A stretch of 64,000 bases of DNA from Lichenostomus cassidix (Eukaryota; Chordata; Aves; Passeriformes; Meliphagidae). The notes under the pieces are model-generated. The model saw nothing but the letters and a program-made list of their open reading frames with translations, did not search any database and had not been told where the DNA came from. The DNA is taken from positions 39,543,797 through 39,607,796 of the forward strand of contig CM039184.1 in assembly GCA_008360975.2 (NCBI GenBank). Direction: 5' to 3'. Positions 47,484 to 62,400 of the stretch are shown piece by piece; the first letter of the stretch is position 1; every line of letters starts with the position of its first letter. The translations under genes and the position numbers were made by a program.

Positions 47484-50400
47484 TTACATTTTGGCATTAG
47501 CATAGAGTTCATCTATCTGTGACTGGAAGTATTTTCGCAGTTCTGGTCTCTTTGCCTTCAGTGTTGGTGTCAACAGGCCGTTTTCAATAGAAAACATTTC
47601 AGTGTGCAGGACAATGTCTTTCACCTGGAAAATAAAAAGTTACTAGCCAACCTGTATTCCTTGAAATAGACAAGACTGTTAAAAACTTATCCACACATCA
47701 TAACAAAGCCAGTCATTTGACAAGTCTTCCAGACACAAATTAAAAGCAGTTTCTGGAGAATCAGATCATACTGGTGTTCACAAGTTTAAAGAATTAGGTA
47801 TTTGGTTCTCACAAGCATCATACCTGTTCAAATGACTTCAAACCAGATTCTTTCCCAATTCTCACCATGTCCTCCAGAACGTGTTTTTTGACATCCTGTG
47901 GATACAGAAATACATTGTATAGCTTCATGCTTGCACAAGTATTAACTTGAAAAAGTTGATGCAGAATAGCTAACTGTTCAGTTAGATATGCCTTACCTTG
48001 TTTTTGCATAGCTCTTGATAGGAGCCTTCAAATCCCTTTTTCTTGGCCCAGTTGTGCAGAGTCTCAGGATCAGGTACCACAACAGCTACTAAGAAGGCCT
48101 AAAAAGATAAAAAAAGTAAAAAGCTTGACAAAAATTCCTAAGCCAACACTTTAGTTTCTACACATTTCTTACTAGTCAGCTAGGCTTTGGGGAGCATTTC
48201 TGATCCTGCTGTAAAGTCAGCAGCTTTCTGCTACCTGAACACAGGAGTGCAGTTCAGAAGCTGAATTGAAAGAATTACTCCTAAGACTTACATTTCTATT
48301 TACACTTGAAAACCCCCAAGATATCCAGGTTCTTTCTTGGTGTGTAAGGCTTTTTTTGCTTTCATTTTTGTTTGTTTGTTATTTGGGTTTTTCCCTCTGC
48401 ACAGTGTTAGCAATTTATATACAGTCATTAATACACAAGTTAGTTCAGCCCCACTACCTACTCTGAAACTAAGTCCAGAAACATGCTATGTAAGTGCTGG
48501 AATCCAGTCAGAATCAAAATGTGTAATGATAAAAAATTAAGATAAAAATTTAAATTTCAGTCCCAAAGTTTGGGGTGGGGGAAGGAAGAAAGGAAGACTC
48601 TTTTCTGCAGTCTCATTTCCCATTAATTTTTGACATTACCTGTAAAATGCTTACCTGCAAGCTCTCTCCATGGACAAACACCTGTGCAAGTGCTTCACAT
48701 CTCAGATACACATTCTCTATTTTCTCTGGTGCTATGTACTCTCCCTGGGCTAGTTTAAATATGTGTTTTTTTCGGTCAATGATCTTCAGCGTACCATTCT
48801 GTTGACAGAAATAACTTTCACTCAAAAGAGGCACTTCAAGCGAAAAACCAATCTACACAACTTATGCATGCCACTCTGGCACAGTAAAACTGTGCTACAG
48901 TACTGTCAAACAGATGTTAGAAGAAAATACATTATGCATCCATCTAATCTAACTGGAGAAAGCCTCAGGACTGGCACTGTCAATACTTTTTCAGCTCCAG
49001 GCACACAGATTTAGCTACAACAGCAGTTCTCCTCCTCAAATTTTTGTCTTTCACCTAACTAATTCTGTTCAATATCAAATACTTTCTAATATATTTGTTA
49101 AATTTCTGCTAATAACTGTGGAAGTACCATTTCAGCTATGTAAGTTAACTTACTGGTAGCCATTTCCCAATATCTCCTGTGTGAAGCCAGCCATCTTTGT
49201 CCAGAGCCTCTGCTGTTTTTTCTGGATCTTTCAAATAGCCACGAAACACATTTGGCCCTTTTACACACACCTGAAAACAGCCATTTGTTAATATATGCTA
49301 CCATGAAGGAAAGTTAGCAATCACTCTTAGCAGCAAATGCTTTCTCCAATAACCCCACCTTCTGGTTCTTAATAACTCCCATTAAAAAGTCAAGAGGAAG
49401 TTTGTATTTGTACAGAAATTTCTACTCATGATTTTTGGAGACCTAATGTTTTCCATTGGTATGAAGTATAATAAGAAATTGGAAGGATCTGTTAATTTCC
49501 AGTCTAGCAGCAGTGTTCCTACCCACCATTTGAATAATTGCAGCCTATCAGAAGAAATATAGTTTTATTTATTTATGTGAAAAAATTCTGCTAGAACCAA
49601 AAATACTGTGTCTCAGCCTGGCAACATGTTCCTTTCAGTTTTGGTAAACAGCAGAGGTATTGTGCTAAAACCAGTGTGGGGGGAAAAAAAGCTGTTTATC
49701 AAGCAAATGGCACATTTGTTGTCCAAAAATTAAACTAGAAGAAATTACTAATGTAGTTCAGCAACTGATTCTTGAAAAACTCATCCCACATATTTTCAGT
49801 GCCTATCCAGCGTGCTGGTGAACTACAATACAATGAACATGAGATGTCAACAGGAGGGAGATCAGAGTATTAGTGAGTGTTCTCATGAGCTTATGGAGAC
49901 AGGACCAAAGCAAAGTAATGTTTTACAAACCAAGTAATTTGTTAAAAAACAGACCTTATCTGGAAGGATATGAATAAAAGAGAACTCTACATGTTCCAGT
50001 CAAGTCAAAGACTGATCCATCAAAGGTTAATTTTTCACAGCTCCTTCTCACAGGAAGGCAGTAGGTGACAGCCCTTCCCAGTGGAGGCAGCAAACCATTT
50101 ATCTGTATGCTGGTAGCTGGCAGTGAGACCTCATCTACATATGCTCATATACAATTCTATTCACAAATTTCTTCTTCTTGAACAGAGATAACTGGCAAAA
50201 GTGGAAAGCAAGGCTGACAGGGCAGAGAACATTGAAAGCTTACTCTCAGAGAAGGAAACTAGAAATGTTTAATCCAGCTGAAAAGCACACAATAAGGAGG
50301 AAGACTTATTTTAGGCAGATTGATAAGGAGAACCAATTCCATAGCCATGGGCTTTGAGCTCTGGGAAATGAGTTACAATGCCTTTTTCTTATATTTAGAA

Positions 50401-53400
50401 TAGTTCGTACTCAGGAAGACAGGTATGAAAGACTAAGGTGGCACCTGATATATTACAGGGCTACCATTTTTATTCAAGTCCGAAGTAACTCCTAATGCAG
50501 CAAACTTTCACATGAAGTGCAAGCAATACAATTTTAAGAGTTTTTTGTTTAAAAAGCTACTTAACTATTTCTCATTATAAGAATTCGTACTCAATTCCTC
50601 TAGCAGACCAAGCTTTAAAAGCATACTTGTAGTGAAGCAAAAATTGCTGAGGAAAACTAAATAGGGAGTAATATGCAAGACAGAGGAACTTTGACGTTGT
50701 TCTTCATTTGCAAGCAGTTTCCCACCAACGAGACCAACTGAATCCTTGTGAATTTCTGGGAATCAAAGCCCAATGATTTGTCTCTAGTCTCACACAAATT
50801 ACAGCCAAAACAAATAAAGATTATTAATTTTTTGTAGCCACATATTAGTTACTTGCTTAAGCTACTTTTAATTTCTCACTCCCCCAGCTGCCCCCACAGC
50901 CTCTTGAAAGCATATGAAAGACACCACAGTTAATTTGCTTTCAAGGCTTGGGGAAAATAAATTACTACATGAACATCTGTTCAAAGTATATACACAAAGT
51001 TCAATCTGTATATACTTTACTTGGAAACAAGAAATTTAAAAAGACAGCATATAGCATCACACATAAAGCTAAGTCCTCAAAATGTAATTCGTAAAATGTA
51101 AGTGTTTAATTTGTGCAGGCTCCATAAAAAGGTTCAGAAAAATGTGCAGGAAGGCATTACAAATCATCATCAGCCTTCATAGCACTTGACCTCCACTTCT
51201 CTTAGGAGTTTCCAGCCACTCTAAATTACCTCATCTCACACATCACAAGCTGGGTAACTGGCTACATGCATCAGCTGTTCTCTGGCCCTTGGTAGTGGAG
51301 TGGGAGGAAAGCTCTCTGCCAGCACCCTACTGAAGGATAACTGCAGTATGAGGTGGCTACACTTCCCAGCTATCCTACAGCTGGCAGATGTTGCCTTGGC
51401 CATACAATCATATGTATGGTCACAACCATCTGTAAACCTGTGGGACAACAGATTGTTACGTAAGCTGTTTTTTTTCTCCTCCAGTATACTATTTCCTGGT
51501 TTGCTTCTGTGAATCATTAACTAATCTTGCATGCAGACATCTTAGATTTTAGGTAGCAGGCCATGTTTAGCCCTTTTACTAAAATCAGTTGTTATTTTCA
51601 GGCACAAAAAAAAAATTCCAAGATTTCACAAGAGGCTTATACTGACTTTCTGAAATTACTTACCTCACCCTCTCCTTTGGCAGCCAAGTAATTCATTTCT
51701 TGTACATCAACAAGCTTGATGGCACTGCATGGCATTGGTGCTCCAACATGACCTATTAAATAGAGTAACACTTGAATAGCCTGATGCTTTTCAGTCAGAT
51801 TCTGAAAAAAATAGGCTGCTTACACACTGAAGAAAGATGGAAAACTGATTTCTGGTAACTTAAATTTGCTGGGACCGAAACATTAAATTCTCATTTATCC
51901 CTAAGTATGTTAAAAGCTGAGCCATGTACTCAGGCTTGCTTTTTTTCTTATAATCAGGATTCTCTCTCTACAGACATATTTAAGTAGCAGAAGTCCCACT
52001 ATAGTTTCAATTAGAAATATTATTTCAGCTAGGGAGTTGGATGTAACAGCTGAGGGGAGTGCAAACTGTTCATTCCAACACCAAAAAATTCCATTTGCAT
52101 TTCCAGCACTGCCTTTGTACACAGAAGACTCCTATTTGATAGAAACTACAAGGGTTAATACTATGATGTCCCTTCTCCTAAATCTACACTTCAACTTACA
52201 AGAACAAATCCTATTAAAAGTTTGAATTACTGAACATTCATAGCTATTTAGGGGTAGAAGTGTCAAGGGATCAAACTTTGGTTTTCTTCAAGCAAAATTA
52301 AAAAATCTTATCCTTCATAATGGATGTTACTGAAGCTTAAATAAAGTGATTCAGGGACCTCTGAAAAATTTCAAGACCCTGAAATTTAACAGACATGTAG
52401 ACAGCTGAACATCATACCTGCTGTCCAGTCACCAGGCAATGACAGGGAGCATCCAGCTGTGCATTCAGTCTGTCCATAACCTTCATAGAACTAGAAGGTG
52501 AAATTAAAATATAATCTAAGACCATTACTTTTCAACACAAAGTTTCTTCATTAAAATGCAATTAATATTTTTGCTTCTTTTCTTCTAATTGTTTAAATTT
52601 GAGTGTACCAAAACCCTCAGCATCTTCTAAAAAAATACTGATATATTAGTTTTATCACAATACAGAATTTTAAGTGCTAATATTCCACCTTCAGTTCCAA
52701 TATTTACTCAAAGTTTCACTCAGATTTCACACAGCATGTAACACCTGTTTAGATTAAAACAGAAAGCAGCAGGAAGCAAGAAAGAAATGAAGAACCACAG
52801 CACTAGCTGTGAGTTCATTCACTTAATTTAAAAATAGGTTTGTCTGAGACAGCCAGAAATGGAATCCTTATGCCCCATCACAGCTCTGATTGTTATACAC
52901 AAGACAGGCTTCCCTTTTCTGTGCAAAATGCATTGTTACACCAGCACACCACTGAAAAACTTCAAGTTATGGAAGCCTATATTTTAGAGTATTTTTGTTT
53001 TGTATCCTTGAAATTTATTTCAACACATTTGTTCTGTTCTATGCCATTGTTATTCAAATTTTAGCTCCAAAAGCATGTATTTTGAAGAGGCTCTGAAGAT
53101 AAAGGCAATGTGTACAATCTGATTCACGCCAACCTCATCTTCAAAACAACAACACTACAATATCATCCCATTGATTATTAGATTTTCTACAGTACCTACA
53201 AATACTTCTGTAAGCAAGGCAAACTCCAGAAACTTAATCTAAGTACATGACTTATTACTTACTGCAGCCCACCAAAAAAATCTTTCCTCTACGACAGGTC
53301 AGCTGATTACTTCAATTAAAAGACTTTGGGACGAATACAGAAATCTCAGGGGACTGTGAGAAACTCGAGAAAACAGCATGCACTTTGTATAGTCTCCAAG

Positions 53401-56400
53401 AGCACCAGAAAGAGTTATCCATATAATCAGACTGCTAGAAAAGCTCTAACAAAGCTGAAGCCAGGTATTAAAATATTTTAGATTTAGGATTAAGGCCAGG
53501 CAACTCACCTGACAGCCAAGAGCTGTTCTCAGAAAGGTCAGTACGCTTGCAGACACAGGTGCTGCTCCCGTAATCATCAGCCTTACTTTTCCTCCCAAAC
53601 TTGCCTACAACAGACACAAGATACTGTGGACACCAAAAGCATTTTTAGAGATATTTCCAAAATCGTCTTCTATGACACCCTCAGCCGCTGTTCACCTACA
53701 GTGCCACCCAAATGTTAGAGAATAAAGTTTAGTCTGCTATTGCAAGCTCTCTTTCCTGCAGTATTTTTAGTCTCAATGGCTGGAAGATATGGTATCTCAA
53801 ACGTACAGTACCTATACAGACTATGGTGTCAATGCAATGCAGACTCTGCCAAAAGTCTGAAGAGCTTAAGCCATGGCCTTACAGTGATGGCTTTATTTTT
53901 AACTGCCTTGTATCAGCTGCTCATACATCCTGAATGCTATAAAAAGCAGCCATATGGGCATGTTGTACAACCAAGGTTAAGGCCATAGCAAGTGAGTGTC
54001 AGATATAATAGCAGGCATAACTTACTAGTGACCAACAGGGAGAAGACAGTGGGGGCTACAGGTGGCACTGTGTCATACTTAGCATTCTTCCTTCAGAAGG
54101 ACAGTGATTGCTTTCAAAGTGGTAAGAGAAGCACCAGATTGCTTCAGAGTGACTTCCTTAATACAGTTAGCTGATACTATGAGAACTAAGGGAATTCAAA
54201 AAATGAGGTTGAAAATAAAAAGACAGCTCTGATTTTTGCTCTGAGTAGCCAGGTAGTCTGTAATCAGTGAAAAAGCCTTACCAGATTATAACCATTCATA
54301 TAAAATTCAACAATTGCATATTTCAACTCAGAGGCTTTCAAGCATACCTGTATTTTGCGGAAGATGACTTTATCCCAGAAGCTGTTATTTCTAACTATAC
54401 CACTTCTGAGTTCTGCTTCTTTCCTCTTGGAAGCAAAATCCAACAGCCACCTCTTTAATGAGGTATCTGCCTGCCCAAAAATCTATTAAGAAAGATGAAC
54501 TATGGTTAGAGGCCTCATATACTACCATTCCCTTTTTCTTACAGATGTATGGAGACTCTTAACAGTAAAAAATAAATCAAAACAAACTTTATTGATGATA
54601 GGCATCTTAATTCTAGTAAGAAATAATTGTGCATTTTTATTCTGACCTCAGTTCAAGCGCTGAAATCAGCACTTAACTAATTCTTGATATCCATCAAACT
54701 GTGTGATGTTGTTTCAATGCATAATTTCTTCATTAAAATGTATGAATGAAAATGGATGGTTTACTTCTCTATTCTAGTATCATCGAAATTCAAATTGAGC
54801 ACAATCCTCAGCATTTTCTGAAAAGCACCCTATCACAATACATAATGTAACACAGGGTGTTGTGAGGAGATGCAGGTCACTATAGAAACACCAAATGGAG
54901 ATCTGTGTTGCATATACAAATTTGCACTTTAGATCACTTTTCAAAGGCTCCTTCTAGCTGTTCTCAGGAAGCCAGAGAGCAGACTCAATAGCAAACCACA
55001 CATCAGTATATTCATTTGGAAAGAAGACGACTCAGCATTATGACTGAAAGCATGCAGACTGCGGCATTATGTTCCCCTGCCATGCCAATTCCCCAACTTG
55101 CTGGCTTCACATGCTACATTACTGCAAGGCTGGCTGAGGTTGAAACAGTGCTACAGCACTGTGGAAGCCTCAGGGCACCAGACTAAACAAGCCAGAGGAA
55201 ATCATGAGAACAAAGTCCCAAGCTTTGACTTTGCTTCTCAAATTCCAGTAGAGAATGTGTGAGCAGAATAAGGGGCTATATTTTAAGTACTAAAAGCTGG
55301 TCTCAGGTTTTCTTCCACTCCGAACGCATTCAAGTTGCCGTATTCGCTCCTGAGGCCAAACAGAACCTTGTGTTACTTTGTATTGCTCTAGTCTCATGAT
55401 CAGAGAAATGTCTGGGCTAAGACAGCATAGGGAGCTCTGCCATTTCTTTTGCAGTCACAGGACTTATTATATCCTTTAGCTCTCCTGGCTGTATCCTAAA
55501 AGGAGTCAGTCACCCATATGCACAAGGCCAATTAAAACCTGAAGTTCAAGAAAGAACCTACTTTCAAATTCCCATCTCAAATGACCCTGAGCAGGCAAGC
55601 AGCACACACAGGAGGGTGGGGCTACTGAGATGCCTTCTCCCCTGCACTCCCAGCTGGCTGGTTTACCATTCTCCCAGCTAGAGCACACTGGCTGCTGTGT
55701 AGGAAACTTGTGTGTCCATGCAAACATAGGCAAACACCTGACCTTGCTTTGCAAATTCCACTCCATGAGTCAGATGCTAAAAGCGTGGCATGCAGATGCC
55801 AAGCCTCATTTTCGTGTTGTATACTAGACTTAAATAACTTGCTCAGCTCAAAACACAAAGTCATTAATCAAAATAGAGAGAATCAAGTCCCCCAGTCAGA
55901 CTTCTGAGCACAGTATTTGCTGCCTGAAAGTGTTTTAATGCAACCAGTACTATTCCCTGCACTTTCAGTTCTCTTTTAGAAAGAGATACACACATCTGTT
56001 AGCATGCCAATTTAATATCCCAGGGCACAGTAGTTACTCCTACTCCGGCAGCACAAACTTTATGGAGTCTCTTAAAAGCCTACACAGGTCTGGACTCCTG
56101 CCTGTATACTTACCTTGTCAAACATTCTGTTCAACAGTCTTGGTACTACAGGAAATACAGTTGGCTGCAGTGTTTTTAGGTCATCCATTAGTAGTCTGAT
56201 ATCCCCTTGAAAGAATCCTATCCGAGCTCCATGGCACAGAACCACACACTGTAATAAAAAAGTAAACACTCTGAAAACACAAAAGGTACAATGTGTTCCA
56301 GCTGTATTTGACAATCTTATGCAGTGCAGACTGTGCAGGATCCACCTTATTCTCTCAACTTCTGGACTAGTTTTGCAGCATTCTCACACTATATGACGGG

Positions 56401-59400
56401 ACTAGAAAGACCAAGTAGCAAGACATGTCTGGCATATACCAGACTTTCAAGCTTAGCACAAAAGCCCCTATCCAAAAAGGACAGCTGGTCAAATAAGGCA
56501 ATGCCAGTGATTCAAGAGGTAGCAAAAGACAGAAAAGTGGAACTTGTCCATTTGAAATATTTACCAAGCTTATTTAAAAATACTAGACTTCTGTTTGTCC
56601 CCTGCTATATACTAAGAAATTCTGTACTTATAGTCAGCACATGCTATTAACTAGTCCAGTGAGGATTTCTGCCTTATGCTACTTCATTTCCATTCCTTAC
56701 ACTCTGGTTTTCCTTCTCATTTCACAAGACTGATGTGAGCAGACGACTTGTTCTTAGGTGATCAAGATGCTCTTTACAAGATTCTAGCAGAGCCAGAGCT
56801 TATTGCTGTATCACTTCAGACCTACACAAAGGAAGGCAGACTTAATCCTGGTGGTGTTGTATATTCTCTGTCTGGAAACTAGAAGTCTAGAAGCTTCACC
56901 ACCTACCTTACATTCCCCTTTCTTTTTCCTGGTTTTGTTTTTAACATCCCTGCTCTCTTTGTGTTTATGCCTACCTGCTTTTATTTCTTCTGCATCTTCT
57001 GTAATACCTACTCCTTCATTCCCTACTATCCATCCTCTTATTTGCTGCATGAGTCATGCTAAAGTGTCACTTCCTCCTCCACCTGTGTTTTGCTACCCTC
57101 TGCTAAAAGCCACAAATATATCAGTCCACATGGACTGAGAAGGAACTGCCTTTACTAGGTGGGAATGTATTTGTCAAGTCAAGTTCATTAACCCTCTAAC
57201 TTCCACATGATGCCAAAAGAAAAGGAAACATCAACTTTACAACAGAACTCTAAAGACTGATTCTCACAGAGCCTGTGTTCATGTCTACCCCAAACAGCAG
57301 GAAGTCTTTTCTCTTTTGTACCAAAAATATTCTTGTGTAATCTCCTTATGTAAATATACCACCTATTTTGTACAGGCTTCAAACAGCAGAGGAATACTGC
57401 AATCCAAACACTTTTTCATTTTGTCCTTTAAAATGCAAGTTCCCACTCAGTTTCCACTGCATAATCAAGAGCAGAGCTGTTACCTACACAGTTTGTATGT
57501 TCTAGTGCAAGACAGGGAAGTGAAACAGACTGAGGTATAACTGATAAAAGGTTAGCATGAGAAAAAGTGCTGAAAGCCCAGGTAGAACCTGTACACCACA
57601 GTTATGTCCTATTCCCAATCTTCATTATATGTATCAGACACACATATGAATATACACTTTTATAAGTACATATATGCATACTTTCACTAGAACACTTAGG
57701 ATTCCTAACAGAAATCATAGGACAACTTCTGGCTTCATGTGCCTTTTCATGCTTACATGGATGCTGTTTATTTCTCTATATACACCTTCAACATATGTAT
57801 TTGCAATCTCACCTGAGGAAGAGGTGTTAATTCAACTTCAACAAGTGCAGTAATTAATACCTGTGCCTCTGCAGTATATAAGAAGTTCAAGGGAATTGCA
57901 TCCATTCAATAATGCACAACACCCAACCATGGGCCCAGAGATCCTTAAGACTGCCAGTATTAAGAAAACTTCAGCCCTCTCATTCTCAAAAATAAGCCCC
58001 AGATTTTGCTATGTGGTAAAACAAGTGATCCAAGAGAACAAAGTTTTGTCACTAAAATAGCATTAACAGCCACTTTAATTTCCTAGAAGAGAATTCCACT
58101 GAAACAAAATCCCTTCCTCTTTACTGAAATTTCTTGGAAGCAATGACAAGTTTAACCAACGTAAAATTAGTTTTGTGTAAGCAAACAGAATGTCTCATTA
58201 TAATATAAATATTTGAAGCTTGCAGACTAAAGAATGGTATGGATTTTAATAATGCACTAATTATATCGGAGGGAATTTCTAGGCAGTGTACATGTGCTAA
58301 GGGATTGTCTCATGTTCTAGCAAACCAATTTCTTATTAACCCCAGCTCAAAGGTTAATGTTTCTATTTTGGCATGAAAACTAATTGTCTAGTGCTCACTA
58401 GATACTGTTCATGGAACACTGCTTTCCTGAACCTTATTTCAAGCTTTCATACACATTTGCAAGAGTCAAGAAGGAAAAGCATGTATCACATGGAAGCATT
58501 CTGTAAGAAAAGTAAGTTTCTCAATAATTTAGTGTAAGAAACAGATGCTTACCTCAACGATTCTTTCAAACATATGAGCCAGGGGCAGGAATGATATCAG
58601 AACATCATCAGTGGAAGGCATAAATGTTTTCTGTAATTGTTAGCAAAAGTTTAATTCTCATTGATTCTCTATTTTGCCCGAGTTAAACACAACAGTGAAA
58701 TCTAGCATCTAAACTCCAGAGCACAGTCCCTGCTATAGTTTTGCTTGTAATGAAGCTGTATTGGCTTTGTTTCATTAAAACGATTATAGCAATGACTTTC
58801 TAGCATGAGTAAAATCATAGCAGAAACAATCTTTTAGAGTTGAGTGCAGTGACAAGATTATTACAACTTATCATTCATAGGATTCTGAAGAGAAATAAAT
58901 TCTGACAGAAAACACAGAAAGTTCCATTACATATATTGGGAGGGAAGGGGGACAAAAAGGTTAAAATACTATTGGTTTGAAAAAATACATTTTAGGTTAG
59001 GAAATTTGTTTATCCAATTTACACTAAGGTTGGTATCAAAAGTGGCTTACATGAGCTAATTGTGAGATCAGTTGCTTAATTTAAAAACAGTTCTCCTTGC
59101 ACTAACGAGAAATACTATAAGCCCATGGCAGAATATATTGTACATTCACATCAGGATCATTGTAACATTGCTCACATCAGAACAGATTGCAAATCTGTCA
59201 GTTTCTTGACCCTAACATTGACTTTACACTAGTGGGCCCAGGGTGCTGTCAAGTTACATTTTCACTTAGATCTTACTAAAACTTAAGACCAAAGTTAGAG
59301 ATTTCAATGTTTGTTTTACTCATGAGATTATTTCCCCCTATGCAAGTCCACAGTGTTTGTTTATCATTGCAGTTTACCTCTGTAGTTTTCACAAAAGCTG

Positions 59401-62400
59401 AAGCATTGCTGACTATGTTTTGATGAGTGATCATAGCTCCTTTAGGATTTCCTAAGGAAGAAGGACATCAGGATTCAACAATAAAATTTAGATTCTTAAA
59501 GTTAAGCTAGCAGTAGCAAAACTAATGTGATAGCACTCTTTCTAGATTTCTCTGTGTATCAATTAAACAAAACACTACCAAAATCAGCTGGCAACAATTA
59601 AGTAGTAAGTTTGTGATGAAGTCTTTTAACATTTTTAAGGAGCCCAAACCCTTGAGAAATCATAATGTTTCCAGATAAGTTTCTCGTTCAAAATTCCAGT
59701 CCTCTGCGAAAATGGAACTATCAAACCCAGGTTAATTTCTGTTCTCACATCTGTTTTAAAAATGTAACTTGTTGCTGTATTCTTTCCTTAAGCTCAACAC
59801 TGGTGGTGGGTATTAACTCACAAATATCAAGTGAGTAACATCTAGACAGTATGTTTTGGTCTTACAGCAAGGCTGCTTAGAGCTATGGAACAATTTTGCT
59901 AATGCAGGACAAAGAAAGACATGGAAGAACTGATAGTCTGAAGTCTGATGCAGAGCCCTTGTTATTACATAAACACAGGTTCAGTACTTAATTTATTTCC
60001 AAGCCAAAAAAATGTAACACCTCCATCCCCCAGTACTGCAACTTTGTATTGATAAATGGGAAAAAAAATTAAAAATAAAAAGGAACCTTACCATAACACT
60101 ACCCCAGCTACTACTTGCCAAAAATATGCAGCAGCAGGGGGAAGTCTTGAAAAAAAAAAAGTAGGAGGGATTCTGAATTAAATTTGCACATACAGAATAG
60201 TAGATTCTACATAATGTAACGAGGAGTACCTGTTGTTCCACTGGTGAAACAGATGACTGCTAGATCTTCTGGCTTTGGAGGCTATGAGAGTTAAGAAAGT
60301 ATTAGTATGGTTAAAATAGCAAGGAAAAATACTTTTCTGGACAAAACATCAGGATACTAGTGTTATTTTTGAGCTATGGGAGATAGGGAGATTTGCTAGT
60401 TTGATCTAAAGAACACTAAACAGCTTCAGATTGTCACTTGAACCAATTTCACACTTACCATAGGTTTCTGCCTGTGTGCTCTTCCTAGCTCCTACAGAAA
60501 GAAGAGGAGAGAGTGTTTAGAGATAAGCGTGTAGTTTTCTTGCTTCAGATTTGTCAACCATTACAAAACATCATAATACTTCATTATTTAGACTGTCTGT
60601 TAAGGGATTTTAATTTGTTTAGCAACCCAGTGCTAATGGGTGTCTTCCCTGCCTGTGGCTGGAGGGTGGGAACTAGATGATCTTTAAGGTTCCTTCCAAC
60701 CCAAACCATTCTGATTCCATGGTCATTGTAAGAGTAACAAAGGCTTTAAAGGACATTTTAAAAATATATAGAATAACTACCATGTTATACAAATACAAAA
60801 GTGATAACTTATCTAAAACTCACGGGGTTTTTCTCCAGCTAATAAACCAGAAGTCACTCACTAGGGAAGCTCAAGGTTAAGCAGTGCTGTAATAACACAG
60901 ACAATCCTATAGCTCATGCAGAAGATGTGCCATTAACAGTTACTGAATAAATGAAGCAAGATTCATCTCAGCAAGCACCTCCCACCACCACTGCTTGTGA
61001 CACGGAAGACTGAGGTTTATTGCTGGTTTGTACTCATTTTACACAGGAAAAACTCTCATTCAGAACCCTTCTCCCTCCTTAGTTACCCAGACCTGACTGA
61101 TAATGTTAGGGGTCTTCAGGCAGACAGGAAAGGATACCAAAACAATCCTTTTACCAACAAGGATATAATGAATAGCAGGAAATATTTGCAAGCTGATGTT
61201 CAGAATTTATGAGCTTCACAGTTTCAAACCAAGACTTACTACAGTCATGCCTATTTAAGACTAGAAACAATACTAGCTTAAGGATTTACGCAAGTTAAAG
61301 AGGACCTTCTGTTAAGTGTCCCTTTGGGGACAGACACATCAACTTCACCACTGCCTTTACATTCCAAGTGCACAGTAATAGCATATGCATTCCTTTATGA
61401 GCCCTAGACTTCCTTAGTATCATGTACCTGTTAGATTTACCCAAGAAGGTTTAAGACAAAAGGAATGTCTGGAAACACAGTTAACATTCCCATACCTGTA
61501 GGCTTGCCTTTTTGAAAGGGTGCATTATGCAAAGATTTGCCACTATGACAACACAGCTGTCTGCTCAAAAGAGCACTTCCATTTCAAGTACCACCATAAG
61601 CTCAGAACCTCCCTACAACCTGCTTTAAGTCTGGTATTTACTGAATATACAGCTAAGATCTCCAGATACTACTTTTGATCTCTTAGATCAAAACTCTACC
61701 ATATCTTCTTATTAAAGAGGCTTTTATTCACAGTTACTCAGCTACAAGTAACTGCATGATACATATAGACACTGGGCATGAGAAACTAAGCTGATGGCTC
61801 CTAGGGGATACATGCAAGAACTGCTCACATAGCCCATGCACAGCTGAGCAATAATGCTCAAGCCAGAAATACAGGAAACAACTACTTGAAGTTAGAAACA
61901 GTCATTGTGCTCTAATCTAAGCTCCTAAACAGTTCATAGTCACCTTTCAGGAGACACTAAAAGTCTCTACCCCCTTAAAAAAAAAAAGGTGACAAAGCTT
62001 ATTCCTGTTCACTGAAGCACTATTAGAAGTATTTGTTTGCCTTTAACTTATCTTCAGAGATTTAAACAAAAGGCTCCTGGAACACTTATTACTTAACACT
62101 TGATGTTTGCATTAACACAATAAGAGCTACAAAATACTACTGAAAGTCACTACTTAAGCATATAAACTTCTAATGTAAAGTTAACATTCATCCCCAGTTT
62201 TGTTTTCCCTAGCTAGAAGATCCCATACAAAGACTCTTCCTCTTTCAAAAACTGCAGTTCAGCTAAAGGAAAGAAGCCGATTTTTGTGTAAAAACTTACA
62301 GTTGGGCCACTCTTTTTCAAAGTTTAACCCAACCCTTTGGCCAGTGAACAATAAGTCACTTAACTCTAGCCCGATTTCATGTCTTTAGCCCCATTTTAAC

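Noticed and set aside
57795..57845. Possible extra ACSL1 exon ending at a GTGAGA donor
   Set aside because: The sequence before the donor translates to VELTPLPQ, which does not resemble the gate exon or any ACSL segment, and the known exons already join in phase.
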